From Palsa-744 sp963702975 (lineage in GTDB: Bacteria > Actinomycetota > Thermoleophilia > Solirubrobacterales > Solirubrobacteraceae), in assembly GCA_963702975.1 (NCBI GenBank), contig OY969775.1:62001-126000 (forward strand): a DNA stretch of 64,000 nt, in the 5' to 3' direction. The translations under genes and the position numbers were made by a program. The notes under the pieces were generated by a model. That model had not been told where the DNA came from. It searched no databases and was given only the letters and a program-made list of their open reading frames with translations. Positions 9,042 through 17,186 of the stretch are shown here, piece by piece (within the stretch, counting starts at the first letter, position 1; each line of letters opens with the position of its first letter).

Positions 9042-10346
9042 TCACGTGTGGTAATCCGCGTTGACTGTGACGTACTCGTGCGAGAGGTCCGAGAAGAACA
9101 CCTCGGTCTCGGCGCCCTCGCCCGGCAGCCCGACCTCGTACTCGACCTCCCTGACCTGCAGCGCGCTCGCGAGCGCCTGCTCGTCGTATGCGATCGCGGC
9201 GCCGGCCGAGCACACCTGGATGCCCTCGAGCGTGAGGTCGACCGCGAGCGGTGCGGCGAAGCCCTCCCTCCCGCCGAGCTCTCCGCCGACGGCCTGCACG
9301 ATCCGGCCCCAGTTGGGGTCGCCGCTGTGCAGCGCCGCCTTCACGAGCGGCGAGTTGGCGACCGCGCGCGCCGCGGCCTCGGCCGCGTCGAGGTCGCCGC
9401 CGCGGACGACCACGCGCGCGATCCGCGCGGCGCCCTCGCCGTCGGCGACCATCATGATCGCGAGCTGGCGCAGCAGCGCGTCGAGCGCCTCGCCGAAGCG
9501 CAGCTCGTCATCGCTCTCGGGCTCGACGCCGACGCCGCTGGCCCCGGAGCACATCAGGATCGCGGTGTCGTTCGTCGAGAGCTGCCCGTCGACGGAGGCG
9601 CGGTCGAACGAGCGCTTGACGCACACGCCGAACAGCAGCTCGGCGGTCTCCGGCGCGAGCGCGGCGTCGGTCTGCACGAAGCAGAACATGGTGGCAAAGC
9701 GCGGCGAGATCATGCCGGCGCCCTTGCACTGAGCGCTCACACGCACCGGGCCCGAGGGCAGCTGCACCTCCAGGCACGCGCGCTTCTCGAACGCGTCGGT
9801 CGTCTGGATCGCCTGCTGCAGGTCGGCTTCGCCCTCGCGGCGCAGCTGCCTGTGCGCGTCGAGGATGCCCCGCAGGATCGCGTCGACCGGCAGGTGGTCG
9901 CTGATGCCGCCGGTCGAGGCGACCGCGATCGCGGATGCCGGCAGCCCGAGCGCCGCCGCCGCCGCGCCCTGTGTCTTGGCCGCGTCTTCGAGGCCGCGCC
10001 TGCCGGTGGCGGCGTTCGCGCAGCCCGAGTTGGCGAGGATCGCGCGCAGGGCGCCGAGCTCACAGCGCTCGCGGCTCAGCAGCACGGGCGCGGCGGGCGT
10101 GGCGCTGGCGGTGAAGCGCGCGGCGCTGACGGGTTGCTCTGCGTCACAGACGAGCAGCCCGAGGTCGGGGTTGCCGCTCGGCTTGATCCCGCACGTGACG
10201 CCGGCGGCGCGAAAGCCCGCCGGCAGCCCGGCGTCGGAGCCGAGCTCGCGCACGTGGGCGGGCGCGGGCACCCAGCGCGAGCTGAAGAACGGCTGCGGCG
10301 GACCGGCGGAGCCGCGGTCGCCGAACACGTCTTTGCCGGCGCTCAC
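9042..10346 (-). CDS. argJ: Bifunctional ornithine acetyltransferase / N-acetylglutamate synthase
   Basis: ArgJ moves the acetyl group from N-acetylornithine to glutamate, making the pathway cyclic. The protein is 434 residues. The autocleavage region is visible as KGAGMISPRFATMFCF, with the likely nucleophile Thr219 in ATM, where the precursor splits into alpha and beta chains (family knowledge). The SGDPNWGRI block and the C-terminal ending YVTVNADYHT are also typical. The gene overlaps the argC stop by four bases (ATGA at 10343-10346). Whether it is mono- or bifunctional cannot be decided from sequence alone. Confidence 0.94.
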   Translation of the reverse strand: MSAGKDVFGDRGSAGPPQPFFSSRWVPAPAHVRELGSDAGLPAGFRAAGVTCGIKPSGNPDLGLLVCDAEQPVSAARFTASATPAAPVLLSRERCELGALRAILANSGCANAATGRRGLEDAAKTQGAAAAALGLPASAIAVASTGGISDHLPVDAILRGILDAHRQLRREGEADLQQAIQTTDAFEKRACLEVQLPSGPVRVSAQCKGAGMISPRFATMFCFVQTDAALAPETAELLFGVCVKRSFDRASVDGQLSTNDTAILMCSGASGVGVEPESDDELRFGEALDALLRQLAIMMVADGEGAARIARVVVRGGDLDAAEAAARAVANSPLVKAALHSGDPNWGRIVQAVGGELGGREGFAAPLAVDLTLEGIQVCSAGAAIAYDEQALASALQVREVEYEVGLPGEGAETEVFFSDLSHEYVTVNADYHT

Positions 10347-11386
10347 AACAAACCTCTAGTCTCGGGATATCCGAACATCAGGTTGAGGTTCTGCACCGCC
10401 TGCGAGGAGGTGCCCTTCCAGAGGTTGTCGATCGCTCCGAACGCGATCACCTTGCCGGTGTGCTCGTCGGCGGCGGCGAACACGCGGCAGTAGTTGGTCT
10501 CGCGCACCTCGAGCACCCCCGGCGGCGTGTGCACGACCTCGACGAACGGCTCGTGCGCGTAGGCGTGCTCGTACATGGCGCGCAGCTCGTCGGCAGCGAC
10601 TGCGCGCGTGGTCGTGACGTAGCAGCTGGCCATCTCGCCCTGGTCGAGCGCCACCAGGTGCGCCTGGAACTGGACACTCAGATCGGGGGCGCCGAGCAAC
10701 GCGAGCTGCTCCTCGATCTCAGGCGTGTGCCGGTGCGCGGCGACCTTGTAGGGGACGATGTTCTCGCCGGCCATCGACAGGTGCGTGGTCTCGTCGAACA
10801 CGCGCCCGGCGCCGGAGATGCCCTGCTTGGCGTCGATCACCACATCGGCGATCAGCCCGGCGCGGGCGAGCGGCGCGAGCGCCAGCAGCGAGGCGGTGGG
10901 ATAGCAGCCGGGGTTGGCGACGATCGCGGCGCCGGCGATCCGCTCGCGGTGCAGCTCGGTGAGCCCGTAGACGGCGTCCTCGAGCAGGTCCGGGCGCGGA
11001 TGCGGGCCGTACCACTGCTCGTAGGCGGACAGCGAGTCGAGGCGGAAGTCGGCGCTGAGGTCGACCACGCGCACGCCGCGCTCGCGCAGCGCCCCGACGG
11101 TGGGCGCGGCGGCGGCGTGCGGATAGGCGACGACGGCGGCGTCGATGCGCTCGAGGCGATCGATCTCGAGCGACTCGAACGCCAGCGGCACGCGATAGCG
11201 CGGATAGACCTCCTGCAGCGGGCGACCGAGCTCCGAGCGCCCGGTGACGGCGACGAGCTCGAAGTCGGGATGGCGCCAGAGCAGGTGCGCGGCGAGCGCG
11301 CCCGTGAAGCCGGTGGCGCCGGCGACGATCGCCCGCGGTCCGCCGGCGGCGTGCGGCTGGGAGCCGAGCTCAGCCACGCAGCTCAC
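10343..11386 (-). CDS. argC: N-acetyl-gamma-glutamyl-phosphate reductase
   Basis: This NADPH-dependent reductase makes N-acetylglutamate semialdehyde. The protein is 347 residues. The nucleotide-binding Rossmann start AIVAGATGFTGALAAHLL and the catalytic cysteine in ANPGCYPTA are clear. The ATG at 11386 overlaps the end of pheT by 17 bases. An internal GTG at 11377 also overlaps slightly, so the arginine genes run straight on from pheT with no gap for a dedicated promoter or ARG box. Confidence 0.95.
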   Translation of the reverse strand: MSCVAELGSQPHAAGGPRAIVAGATGFTGALAAHLLWRHPDFELVAVTGRSELGRPLQEVYPRYRVPLAFESLEIDRLERIDAAVVAYPHAAAAPTVGALRERGVRVVDLSADFRLDSLSAYEQWYGPHPRPDLLEDAVYGLTELHRERIAGAAIVANPGCYPTASLLALAPLARAGLIADVVIDAKQGISGAGRVFDETTHLSMAGENIVPYKVAAHRHTPEIEEQLALLGAPDLSVQFQAHLVALDQGEMASCYVTTTRAVAADELRAMYEHAYAHEPFVEVVHTPPGVLEVRETNYCRVFAAADEHTGKVIAFGAIDNLWKGTSSQAVQNLNLMFGYPETRGLL

Positions 11387-13853
11387 CCCCGAGCTCCTCG
11401 AGGGCCTTGACGATCCTCCCCCGCACGGGCTCGATGTCCTCGTCGGTGAGCGTGCGCTCGAGCGCGCGGAAGGACAGCGTGAGCGCGAGCGAGCGCCGGC
11501 CCTCCCCCACCTGCTCGCCGGTGTAGACGTCGAACACGCGCGCGTCCTCCAGCAGCTCGCCGGCGGCGGCGCGCACGCGCGCGAGCACGTCGCCCGCGGG
11601 CACCGACTCGGGCAGCGTCACGGCGATGTCCTGGCGCAGCGGCGGAAACGGCCCGAACGCGGAGAACCGCGCAAGCGGCGAGGCGAGCGCGGCGAGCTTG
11701 CCGAGGTCGATCGCGAACGCGGCCGTGCGCTGCAGGTCCCATGCGCCGGCGACGAGCGGGTGCAGCTCGCCGACGAAGCCCAGCCGCACGGGCTGCGCCC
11801 CGCCGTCGGCGGCCGCGAGCGCGGAGCCGGCGCCGGGCGACGCCAGCACCGCGGCGCTGCGACCGGGGTGCAGGAACGGCCATGTGTCGGGGCTGACCGA
11901 CCAGTCGAGCGCGAAGCGCTCGAGCACCGCGCCGACCAGGGCCTTGGCGGCGAAGAAGTCCGCCTCGCGCCGCTCCCCGCCGCCGCGCCAGGAGCGCGGC
12001 TCGAGCATGCCGCTGAGCAGCGCGCCGAGGCCGTGGTGCTCATCGGCGGGACGCCGATCCTGTGAGGCGCGGTACACGGTGCCGGACTCGAAGATGGCGA
12101 TGTCGGGGCCGTTGCGCGCGACGTTGTGCCGGGCGGCGTCGAGCAGCGAGCCGAGCAGCGTGGGGCGCATGATCGACTGCCCCTCCGACAGCGGGTTCTC
12201 GAGCGCGACGACGCGCCGCAGGTCGTGATCGGCGGGCAGCAGCAGCCGGTCGAGCAGCTCGGGGTGGGTGAAGCTCCAGCCGACGATCTCGTGCAGGCCG
12301 CGTCCGACGAGCGCGTCCTCGCCGGCGCGGCGCACGCGCTGGGCGTGCGTGAGCATGCCGGCGGCGCCGCGGCGCGCGGGCAGCGTCGCGGGCAGCCGCT
12401 CGAGGCCGTCGATGCGCGCGACCTCCTCGATCAGGTCGACCTCGCGCGCGACGTCCTCGCGCCGCAGCGCGGGCACGGTCACGTCGAGGCCGTCCTCGGC
12501 CGGCTCGGTGGCGAAGTCGAGCGCGTTCAGGATCTCCGCCTGGCGCTCCACCGGCACGGCCACGCCGAGGATCGCGCGCACGCGCGCCTCGCGCAGGCGG
12601 ATCGCAGGCTGGGGACCCGCCCAGGCGGCGGGCTCGGCGTGGACGTCGATCGTGCCGGGCGCGACGCGCGCGCCGCACAGCTCGATCATCAGCTGCGTGG
12701 CGATCGCCTGGGCGTGCGTGCACTGCTCGGGCTGCAGGCCCTTCTCGAAGCGCCCGGAGGCCTCGCTGCGCAGGCCGAGCGCCCAGGAGCTGCGGTGGAT
12801 GTTGGGGCCGCTCCAGGTGGCGACCTCCATCAGCACGCGCGTGGTCTCCGCCTGCACCTCCGAGCGCGCACCGCCCATCAGCCCGGCGATCGAGGTGGGG
12901 CCGTCGGCGTCCTCGATCACGACCATCTGCGAGTCGAGCGTGCGCGCCTGCCCGTCGAGCGTCTGCACCTGCTCGCCGTCGTGGGCGCGGCGCACCGTCA
13001 GGCGCGCGCCGGCGACGCGGTCGAGGTCGAACGCGTGCAGCGGCTGCCCGGAGAGCAGCATCGCGTAGTTGGTGATGTCGACGACGTTGTTGATCGGCCG
13101 CTGCCCGGCCGCCGTCAGCCTCGCCTTCAGCCACGGCGGCGAGGGCGCGATGGTGACGTCCTCGAACACGCGCGCGGTGAAGCGCGGGCACAGCTCGGGG
13201 CAGGCCACGATCACCTCCGCGCCCGCGACCGCCCCGTCTGCGCCCGGGTCCTCGCTCCAGGGCGCATCGGCGAGCGGCGCGCCGGTGGCGGCGTGCAGCT
13301 CGCGCGCGACGCCATACACCCCCAGACAGTCGGGCCGGTTGGGCGTGATCTCGAGCTCGATCACGTCCATCGCGATCGCGAGCACGTCCGCGAGCGGCGT
13401 TCCGGGCGCGAGCTCTGCATCCACCATCTGCTGATCGAGCACGAGGATGCCCTCGGAGCCCGAGCTGATCTGCAGCTCGGACTCGGACAGGATCATGCCT
13501 TCGGAGACGACGCCGCGGAGCTTTGCCTGCTTGAGCCTGGTGCCGTCGGGCATCACCGCCCCGGGACGCGCGACGGCGACGGTCTGCCCGGCGGCGATGT
13601 TGGGCGCGCCGCAGACGATGTTCGCCGGCGAGCCTTCCTCTCCGAGGTCGACGGTGCACACCTTCAGCCGGTCGGCGTCGGGATGAGGCTCGGCGGAGAG
13701 CACGCGCCCGACGACGAACCCGTCGACGGACGGCACGCCGTGGCGGTGGATCGCCTCGACCTTGGTGCCGGTCATCGTCAGGCGCTCCTCGATCTGGTGC
13801 ACGTCGAGCGCCGGATCGCAGTATTCGCGCAGCCATGGCAGCGGCACCCTCAT
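11370..13853 (-). CDS. pheT: Phenylalanyl-tRNA synthetase beta subunit
   Basis: The protein is 827 residues, the usual length. Domains in order are the N-terminal MRVPLPWLREYC block, the EMAP-like tRNA-binding domain (residues about 40-150), the B3/B4 editing region with PNRPDCLGVYGVARELHA, the B5 region, and the C-terminal ferredoxin-fold anticodon-binding domain (from about 735, FPPLRQDIAVTLPESV). The ATG at 13853 overlaps the pheS stop by four bases. The frame stays open far upstream, but that extension runs antisense-like through pheS and is not used. Confidence 0.95.
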   Translation of the reverse strand: MRVPLPWLREYCDPALDVHQIEERLTMTGTKVEAIHRHGVPSVDGFVVGRVLSAEPHPDADRLKVCTVDLGEEGSPANIVCGAPNIAAGQTVAVARPGAVMPDGTRLKQAKLRGVVSEGMILSESELQISSGSEGILVLDQQMVDAELAPGTPLADVLAIAMDVIELEITPNRPDCLGVYGVARELHAATGAPLADAPWSEDPGADGAVAGAEVIVACPELCPRFTARVFEDVTIAPSPPWLKARLTAAGQRPINNVVDITNYAMLLSGQPLHAFDLDRVAGARLTVRRAHDGEQVQTLDGQARTLDSQMVVIEDADGPTSIAGLMGGARSEVQAETTRVLMEVATWSGPNIHRSSWALGLRSEASGRFEKGLQPEQCTHAQAIATQLMIELCGARVAPGTIDVHAEPAAWAGPQPAIRLREARVRAILGVAVPVERQAEILNALDFATEPAEDGLDVTVPALRREDVAREVDLIEEVARIDGLERLPATLPARRGAAGMLTHAQRVRRAGEDALVGRGLHEIVGWSFTHPELLDRLLLPADHDLRRVVALENPLSEGQSIMRPTLLGSLLDAARHNVARNGPDIAIFESGTVYRASQDRRPADEHHGLGALLSGMLEPRSWRGGGERREADFFAAKALVGAVLERFALDWSVSPDTWPFLHPGRSAAVLASPGAGSALAAADGGAQPVRLGFVGELHPLVAGAWDLQRTAAFAIDLGKLAALASPLARFSAFGPFPPLRQDIAVTLPESVPAGDVLARVRAAAGELLEDARVFDVYTGEQVGEGRRSLALTLSFRALERTLTDEDIEPVRGRIVKALEELGGELRG

Positions 13854-14983
13854 GAGAACTGCTCCAGGAAGCGAAGATCGTTCTCGTAGTAGAGGCGCAG
13901 GTCGGGGATGCCGTGCTTGAGCATGGCGATCCGCTCGACCCCCATCCCCCAAGCGAACCCCTGCACCTTCTCGGGGTCGTAGCCGGGGGCGTTGGCGTCG
14001 GTGGTGGGGACGTGGGCGTAGACGTTGGGGTCGACCTCGCCGGCGCCGAGCACCTCGAGCCAGCCCTCGCCCTTGCAGAGGTAGCAGCGGCAGCCGTCCT
14101 TGAGGAACCCCTTGCCGTCGCAGTGAAAGCAGGAGACGTCGACCTCGACGCTGGGCTCGGTGAAGGGGAAGAAGTGCGGGCGCAGCCTGACGTCGCGATC
14201 GGCGCCGAAGACTGCGCGCGCGAACGCGAGCAGCGTGCCCTTGAGGTCGGCGAGCGTGATGTCCTCGTCGACGGCGAGGCCCTCGATCTGGTGGAACTGC
14301 GGCGTGTGCGTGGCGTCGGAGTCGGGTCGGTAGACGCGCCCGGGGATGACCACGTACAGCGGCGGCGGGTGCGCCTCCATCGCGCGCACCTGCATGGGCG
14401 AGGTGTGCGTGCGCAGCACGAGCTCCTCGGCGGCGAGCGGCGAGGGCGGCTGCCCGGCGCGCGGCGTGGCCGGCTCGACGAGCAGGTCGGGGCGAGCGAC
14501 GTAGAAGGTGTCGGTGCGCGCCCGCGCGGGGTGCGTGGGGCTGTGGTTGAGGGCGTCGAAGTTGTAGTGGACGGTCTCGATCTCGGGACCCTCCATGACG
14601 GTGAAGCCGAGCCCGAGGAAGATGTCTTCGAGCTCCCTGCAGGTGGCGGTGAGCACGTGCAGGCGGCCGATCGGCTGCGGGGGCGCGCCGGGCAGGGTGA
14701 CGTCGACGCGGTCGGCGAGCAGCTGCTGCTGGAGCTCGCCGCCGGCGAGCTCGTCGGTGCGCCTGGCGATCAGCGCCTCGAGCGCTTGGCGCGCCTGGTT
14801 GGCGGCCTTGCCGACGGGCCCGCGCTGCTCGGGCGCGAGCTCGGCGACGCCGCGCAGCAGCTGCGGCAGCTCGGCCTTGCGCCCGAGGTAGCGCACGCGC
14901 AGCTCCTCGAGCTGGGCGCTGGAGGACGCGGCGGCGATCGCGCCCTGGGCCTCGCCCTGCAGCTGCTGGATGCGATCGATCAT
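13850..14983 (-). CDS. pheS: Phenylalanyl-tRNA synthetase alpha subunit
   Basis: The protein is 377 residues, forming the catalytic half of the alpha2-beta2 enzyme. An N-terminal coiled-coil tRNA-binding arm (residues 1-85) is followed by the class II core. Motif 2 is seen in VYRPDSDATHTPQFHQIEGL and motif 3 in GFAWGMGVERIAMLKHGI. A CFHCDGKG..CYLCKGEG segment near 285-310 is a Cys-rich insertion that looks able to bind zinc and is not present in every PheS. The gene overlaps the upstream RNA methyltransferase stop by four bases. Confidence 0.95.
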   Translation of the reverse strand: MIDRIQQLQGEAQGAIAAASSSAQLEELRVRYLGRKAELPQLLRGVAELAPEQRGPVGKAANQARQALEALIARRTDELAGGELQQQLLADRVDVTLPGAPPQPIGRLHVLTATCRELEDIFLGLGFTVMEGPEIETVHYNFDALNHSPTHPARARTDTFYVARPDLLVEPATPRAGQPPSPLAAEELVLRTHTSPMQVRAMEAHPPPLYVVIPGRVYRPDSDATHTPQFHQIEGLAVDEDITLADLKGTLLAFARAVFGADRDVRLRPHFFPFTEPSVEVDVSCFHCDGKGFLKDGCRCYLCKGEGWLEVLGAGEVDPNVYAHVPTTDANAPGYDPEKVQGFAWGMGVERIAMLKHGIPDLRLYYENDLRFLEQFS

Positions 14984-15726
14984 GACGCGGGGACCGTATC
15001 GTTGTCGGGCTCGGGCGGGCGGGACATCCTCGTGATCTCATACAGCGCGACGGTGGCGGCCATGGCGGCGTTGAGCGAGTCGGAGGCGATGGGGATGCGC
15101 GCGGCGCGCTCGCAGGCGGCGGCGATCTGATCTGGCAGCCCCTCGCGCTCGGCGCCGACGAGCAGCGTGACGGCGCCCTCGGCGGGCCCGCGCAGCGGCT
15201 CGGGGGCGTCGGCGGCGAGCGCGATGCGCTCGCCGGGGAGCTGTGAGAGGTCGTGGACGTGGGCGAGCTGCACGTCGAAGATGGCGCCCATGCTGGCGCG
15301 CACGGCCTTCGGGCCGTGCGGGTCGGCGCAGCCGGGGCCGAGCGCGACGCAGGAGGCGCCGAAGGCGTGCGCGGAGCGCAGCACGGTGCCGACGTTGCCG
15401 GGGTCGCCGACGCGGTGCAGGTAGACGCACAGCGGCCCGGTGGCGGGACCCCAGCGCTGCTCGTAGACGGCGAGCACGCGCGTGCCGGAGCCGAGCGCGG
15501 AGACGCTGGCGAGGGCGGCGCGCTCGACGTCATGGAATCCCTCCCCGCCGAGGTCCGAGCCGGCGAGACGGTAGCCCTCGAGCGCGGGGCGCCCAGCGCG
15601 CGTGGCGGCGGCGATCAGATCCTCGCCTTCGGCCAGGAACGTGCCGCTGCGCGCGCGCTCGCGCTTGGTGTGCAGGCGGCGCACGGCCTTCAAACGTGGA
15701 TTTTGGGGGGATTGAATCTCGCTCAT
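14980..15726 (-). CDS. SpoU/TrmH family RNA 2'-O-methyltransferase
   Basis: This 248-residue protein has the RlmB-type layout. A short N-terminal substrate-binding domain begins with SEIQSPQNPRLKAVRRLHTKRER. The SPOUT knotted domain contains motif 1 (HRVGDPGNVGTVLRSAHAFG), motif 2 (VTLLVGAEREGLP) and motif 3 (IPIASDSLNAAMAATVALYE). It uses S-adenosylmethionine to methylate a ribose in rRNA or tRNA, and the target cannot be told from sequence. It sits between rplT and pheS and overlaps pheS by four bases. A terminator-like hairpin lies directly in front of its start. Confidence 0.9.
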   Translation of the reverse strand: MSEIQSPQNPRLKAVRRLHTKRERARSGTFLAEGEDLIAAATRAGRPALEGYRLAGSDLGGEGFHDVERAALASVSALGSGTRVLAVYEQRWGPATGPLCVYLHRVGDPGNVGTVLRSAHAFGASCVALGPGCADPHGPKAVRASMGAIFDVQLAHVHDLSQLPGERIALAADAPEPLRGPAEGAVTLLVGAEREGLPDQIAAACERAARIPIASDSLNAAMAATVALYEITRMSRPPEPDNDTVPAS

Positions 15727-15731
15727 GTCAT

Positions 15732-15763
15732 AAAAAAAGCGCCGTCCTTTTCAGGAGCGACGC
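15732..15763 (-). terminator. Intrinsic terminator after rplT
   Basis: Read on the minus strand, a stem of about nine pairs (15755-15763 side with 15739-15747, containing one G-U pair and one bulge) closes a six-base loop. A run of seven T follows. It lies after rplT and ends five bases before the methyltransferase ATG. It would end or attenuate the infC-rpmI-rplT transcript. Confidence 0.7.
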
Positions 15764-15809
15764 CCGGGAGGCTGTCTGTCGGTGTGCCGGGTCCCCGGCC
15801 GGTCCGGGG

Positions 15810-16169
15810 TCAGGCAGCCGACGCCTCGCGGGCGACCTCGGCAAAACGTCGGAAGGTGTCGGCGTCGCGCACGGCGATGTCGGCGAGCACCTTGCGGTCG
15901 AGCTCGACGCCGGCCAGCTTGAGGCCGTGCATCAGCTGCGAGTAGCTCATGCCGTTGAGCCGCGCGGCGGCGTTGATGCGGGTGATCCAAAGCCTGCGGA
16001 AGTCGCGCTTGCGGTTGCGCCGGTCGCGGTAGGCGTACGCGTCGGCCTTCAGCAGCGCCTCCTTGGCGCGCTTGTAGTTGGAGTGCGCCTCGCCGCGGAA
16101 GCCCTTGGTCTGCTCGAGCACGGCGCGGCGCTTCTTGCGCGCGCTGACGGAGCGCTTGACGCGCGTCAC
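15810..16169 (-). CDS. rplT: 50S ribosomal protein L20
   Basis: This basic protein of 119 residues begins MTRVKRSVSARKKRR and contains the L20 signature RDRRNRKRDFRRLWITRINAAAR. It binds 23S rRNA early in large-subunit assembly and, in the best studied bacteria, represses its own operon. It overlaps the rpmI stop by four bases (ATGA) and is followed by a hairpin terminator. Confidence 0.97.
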   Translation of the reverse strand: MTRVKRSVSARKKRRAVLEQTKGFRGEAHSNYKRAKEALLKADAYAYRDRRNRKRDFRRLWITRINAAARLNGMSYSQLMHGLKLAGVELDRKVLADIAVRDADTFRRFAEVAREASAA

Positions 16170-16366
16170 TTGCCGACTCCCAGCATGCGCTTGATCCGCG
16201 GCGCGTCGTCCTTTGCGACGATCATCGCCTCGCCGAGCTGGCGCTTGTGTTTGGGCGACTTCTTCTCGAGGATGTGGCTCGTGAAGGCGTGCCGGCCGCG
16301 CACCTTGCCGGTGGCGGTGACTTTGAAGCGCTTCTTGGCGCCGGAGTGTGTCTTCATCTTGGGCAT
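16166..16366 (-). CDS. rpmI: 50S ribosomal protein L35
   Basis: This protein of 66 residues has the L35 opening MPKMKTHSGAKKRFKVTATGKV and the usual HILEKKSPKHKRQL block. It is a small basic protein of the large subunit, encoded in the conserved order infC-rpmI-rplT. The gap to infC is 13 bases. Confidence 0.97.
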   Translation of the reverse strand: MPKMKTHSGAKKRFKVTATGKVRGRHAFTSHILEKKSPKHKRQLGEAMIVAKDDAPRIKRMLGVGK

Positions 16367-16379
16367 CGCGAGCCGATGA

Positions 16380-17111
16380 TTATGACACGCCGCTGCCGGC
16401 GGCCGCGGATCCGTCGTCGGCGGGCGCCTCGGGAGCGCTCTGCGCGGCGCCGTTGCCGTCCTCGAGCGGCGAGGCGAGCGCCTCGGATGCGACGTCGCCG
16501 GCGTGGCCGTCGGCGGGGAACACCTCGTCTGCGGCGGGCGCGGCGTCGGCCTTGCCGGCGAGCACCGCTTTGGATGGCGCCATCATCATCGTCATGTTGC
16601 GCCCTTCCTGCATGGGGCGCTGCTCGACGACGCCGAGCTCGGAGAGCTCCTCGGCGAGCCGGTCGAGGATCGCGGTGCCGCGCTCGGGGTGGGTGACCTC
16701 GCGCCCGCGGAACATGATCGTGACCTTGACCTTGTCCTTGTGGCGCAGGAAGCGCTCGACGTGGTGCTTCTTGGTGTCGTAGTCGTGCTCGGCGATCTTG
16801 GGGCGAAACTTGATCTCGCGGACGGTTATCTGCTGCTGGTGCTTGCGCGCCTGCTTGACCTTCTGCGCCTGCTCGTACTTGTACTTGGAGTAGTCGAGCA
16901 CGCGGCAGACGGGCGGGCGCGCCTCGGGGGCGACCTCGACGAGGTCGAGTTCGCGTTCCTGGGCGAAGACGAGCGCGTCAGCGGTCTTGAGCACGCCGAT
17001 CTGCTGGCCCTGGTCGTCGATCAGGCGCACCTCGGGCACGCGGATGCGCTCGTTGATCCTCGTCGTGTCCCGCTCGGGCGGGCGCCGGTCGAACCTGCGG
17101 GGAACCGGCAC
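16380..17111 (-). CDS. infC: Translation initiation factor IF-3 with C-terminal tail
   Basis: IF-3 binds the 30S subunit and checks start-codon pairing. The core (residues about 15-190) has TTRINERIRVPEVRLID, LDLVEVAPEARPPVCRVLDYSKYKYE and IKFRPKIAEHDYDTK. After the usual end (PMQEGRNMTMMMAP) there are roughly 60 more residues rich in Ala, Asp and Glu (for example ADGHAGDVASEAL). This makes the protein 243 residues against about 175-180 typical. The first available start is a GTG at 17111 with no obvious Shine-Dalgarno, so the true start may be nearby or a rare codon as in other infC genes. A TATAAT hexamer (minus strand, 17186-17191) overlaps the thrS stop and could be part of an infC promoter, but no good -35 is seen. 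Confidence 0.93.
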   Translation of the reverse strand: MPVPRRFDRRPPERDTTRINERIRVPEVRLIDDQGQQIGVLKTADALVFAQERELDLVEVAPEARPPVCRVLDYSKYKYEQAQKVKQARKHQQQITVREIKFRPKIAEHDYDTKKHHVERFLRHKDKVKVTIMFRGREVTHPERGTAILDRLAEELSELGVVEQRPMQEGRNMTMMMAPSKAVLAGKADAAPAADEVFPADGHAGDVASEALASPLEDGNGAAQSAPEAPADDGSAAAGSGVS

Positions 17112-17186
17112 TAGCTGTGGTGGCCGCGCGTCAAGCGAACGCTACGCGTGGCGTTCTGAGGATTTCTCGGGCTTCAACGGCGCGAA

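Noticed and set aside
13854..15533. Upstream extension of the pheT frame
   Set aside because: It overlaps pheS and the RNA methyltransferase in another frame. The ATGA overlap at 13850-13853 fixes the pheT start.
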